Positions 5,091 to 5,186 of a stretch of 5,186 nucleotides of DNA are shown one piece after another. Numbering within the stretch: position 1 is the first letter of the stretch; every line of letters begins with the position of its first letter. The position numbers and the translations under genes are program-made. Under the pieces are notes generated by a model. The model did no database searches, was not told where the DNA came from, and saw nothing but the letters and a program-made list of their open reading frames with translations. Origin of the DNA: Candidatus Aenigmatarchaeota archaeon. GTDB taxonomy: Archaea; Aenigmatarchaeota; Aenigmatarchaeia; DAOWOJ01. The stretch covers positions 1-5,186 of the forward strand of contig DAOWOJ010000038.1 in the NCBI GenBank assembly GCA_030642125.1. The letters run 5' to 3'.

Positions 5091-5186
5091 AACATTTGTT
5101 ATGTTATTCTATTTGACTTAGTTATCGATATCATTTTTCACTCCGATAATTTTATTTAATCGATGCTTAACGAAAATTATTTAAAG

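Noticed and set aside
5163..5186. An ATG at 5163 opening a frame that runs off the right edge (MLNENYLK)
   Set aside because: Only eight codons are visible. The nearest TATA-like string is about 10 bases upstream, not the ~26 seen for the other genes, so it cannot be supported.
1..5186. CRISPR arrays, insertion sequences, integrase or attachment sites, and riboswitches
   Set aside because: I saw no regularly spaced repeats, no transposase motifs, no target-site duplications and no recognisable riboswitch core anywhere in the window.

Overview
The window looks like part of an AT-rich archaeal chromosome (under one third G+C, judged by eye). I infer archaea from the promoters. No gene has a Shine-Dalgarno sequence in front of it. 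Four of the five genes have an archaeal-type TATA element (TTTATATG, AAATATAC or TTTATATA) whose centre lies about 25-31 bases before the start codon, as expected for leaderless or nearly leaderless mRNAs. The gene families fit (COG1373-type ATPases, DUF2284, MazG-like, small metallo-beta-lactamase). An AT-rich methanogen or a DPANN archaeon is plausible, but the lineage cannot be fixed from this window.

Layout. Bases 1-2265, minus strand: two tandem, diverged paralogues of the AAA_14/DUF4143 ATPase family. The downstream copy runs off the left edge (213 residues visible); the upstream copy is complete (428 aa). They are separated by 337 bp without a gene, which hold the promoter of the left copy and an inverted repeat that overlaps a TATA-like element. 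Bases 2266-2530: a divergent intergenic region with both outward promoters and several short repeats. Bases 2531-3067, plus strand: a cysteine-rich DUF2284 putative metal-binding protein whose leucine codons differ clearly from those of its neighbours. Bases 3068-3345: no convincing gene, but a broken short frame and a stem-loop. Bases 3346-4068, plus strand: an unrecognised cysteine-containing N-terminal domain joined to a C-terminal MazG nucleotide pyrophosphohydrolase domain, followed by a T-rich terminator. Bases 4069-4332: spacer with a relatively GC-rich core and an inverted repeat. Bases 4333-5079, plus strand: a compact RNase Z-like metallo-beta-lactamase hydrolase, followed by a short tail.

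Each gene appears to be its own transcription unit, so there is no operon and no obvious shared pathway. The two ATPases form one accessory-looking block. The MazG fusion and the RNase Z-like enzyme both suggest nucleotide or RNA housekeeping, but nothing in the sequence ties them together. I found no RNA gene, CRISPR array, insertion sequence or known defence operon. The least ordinary items are the MazG fusion, the inverted repeat over the promoter of the left ATPase gene, and the codon-use break at the DUF2284 gene.
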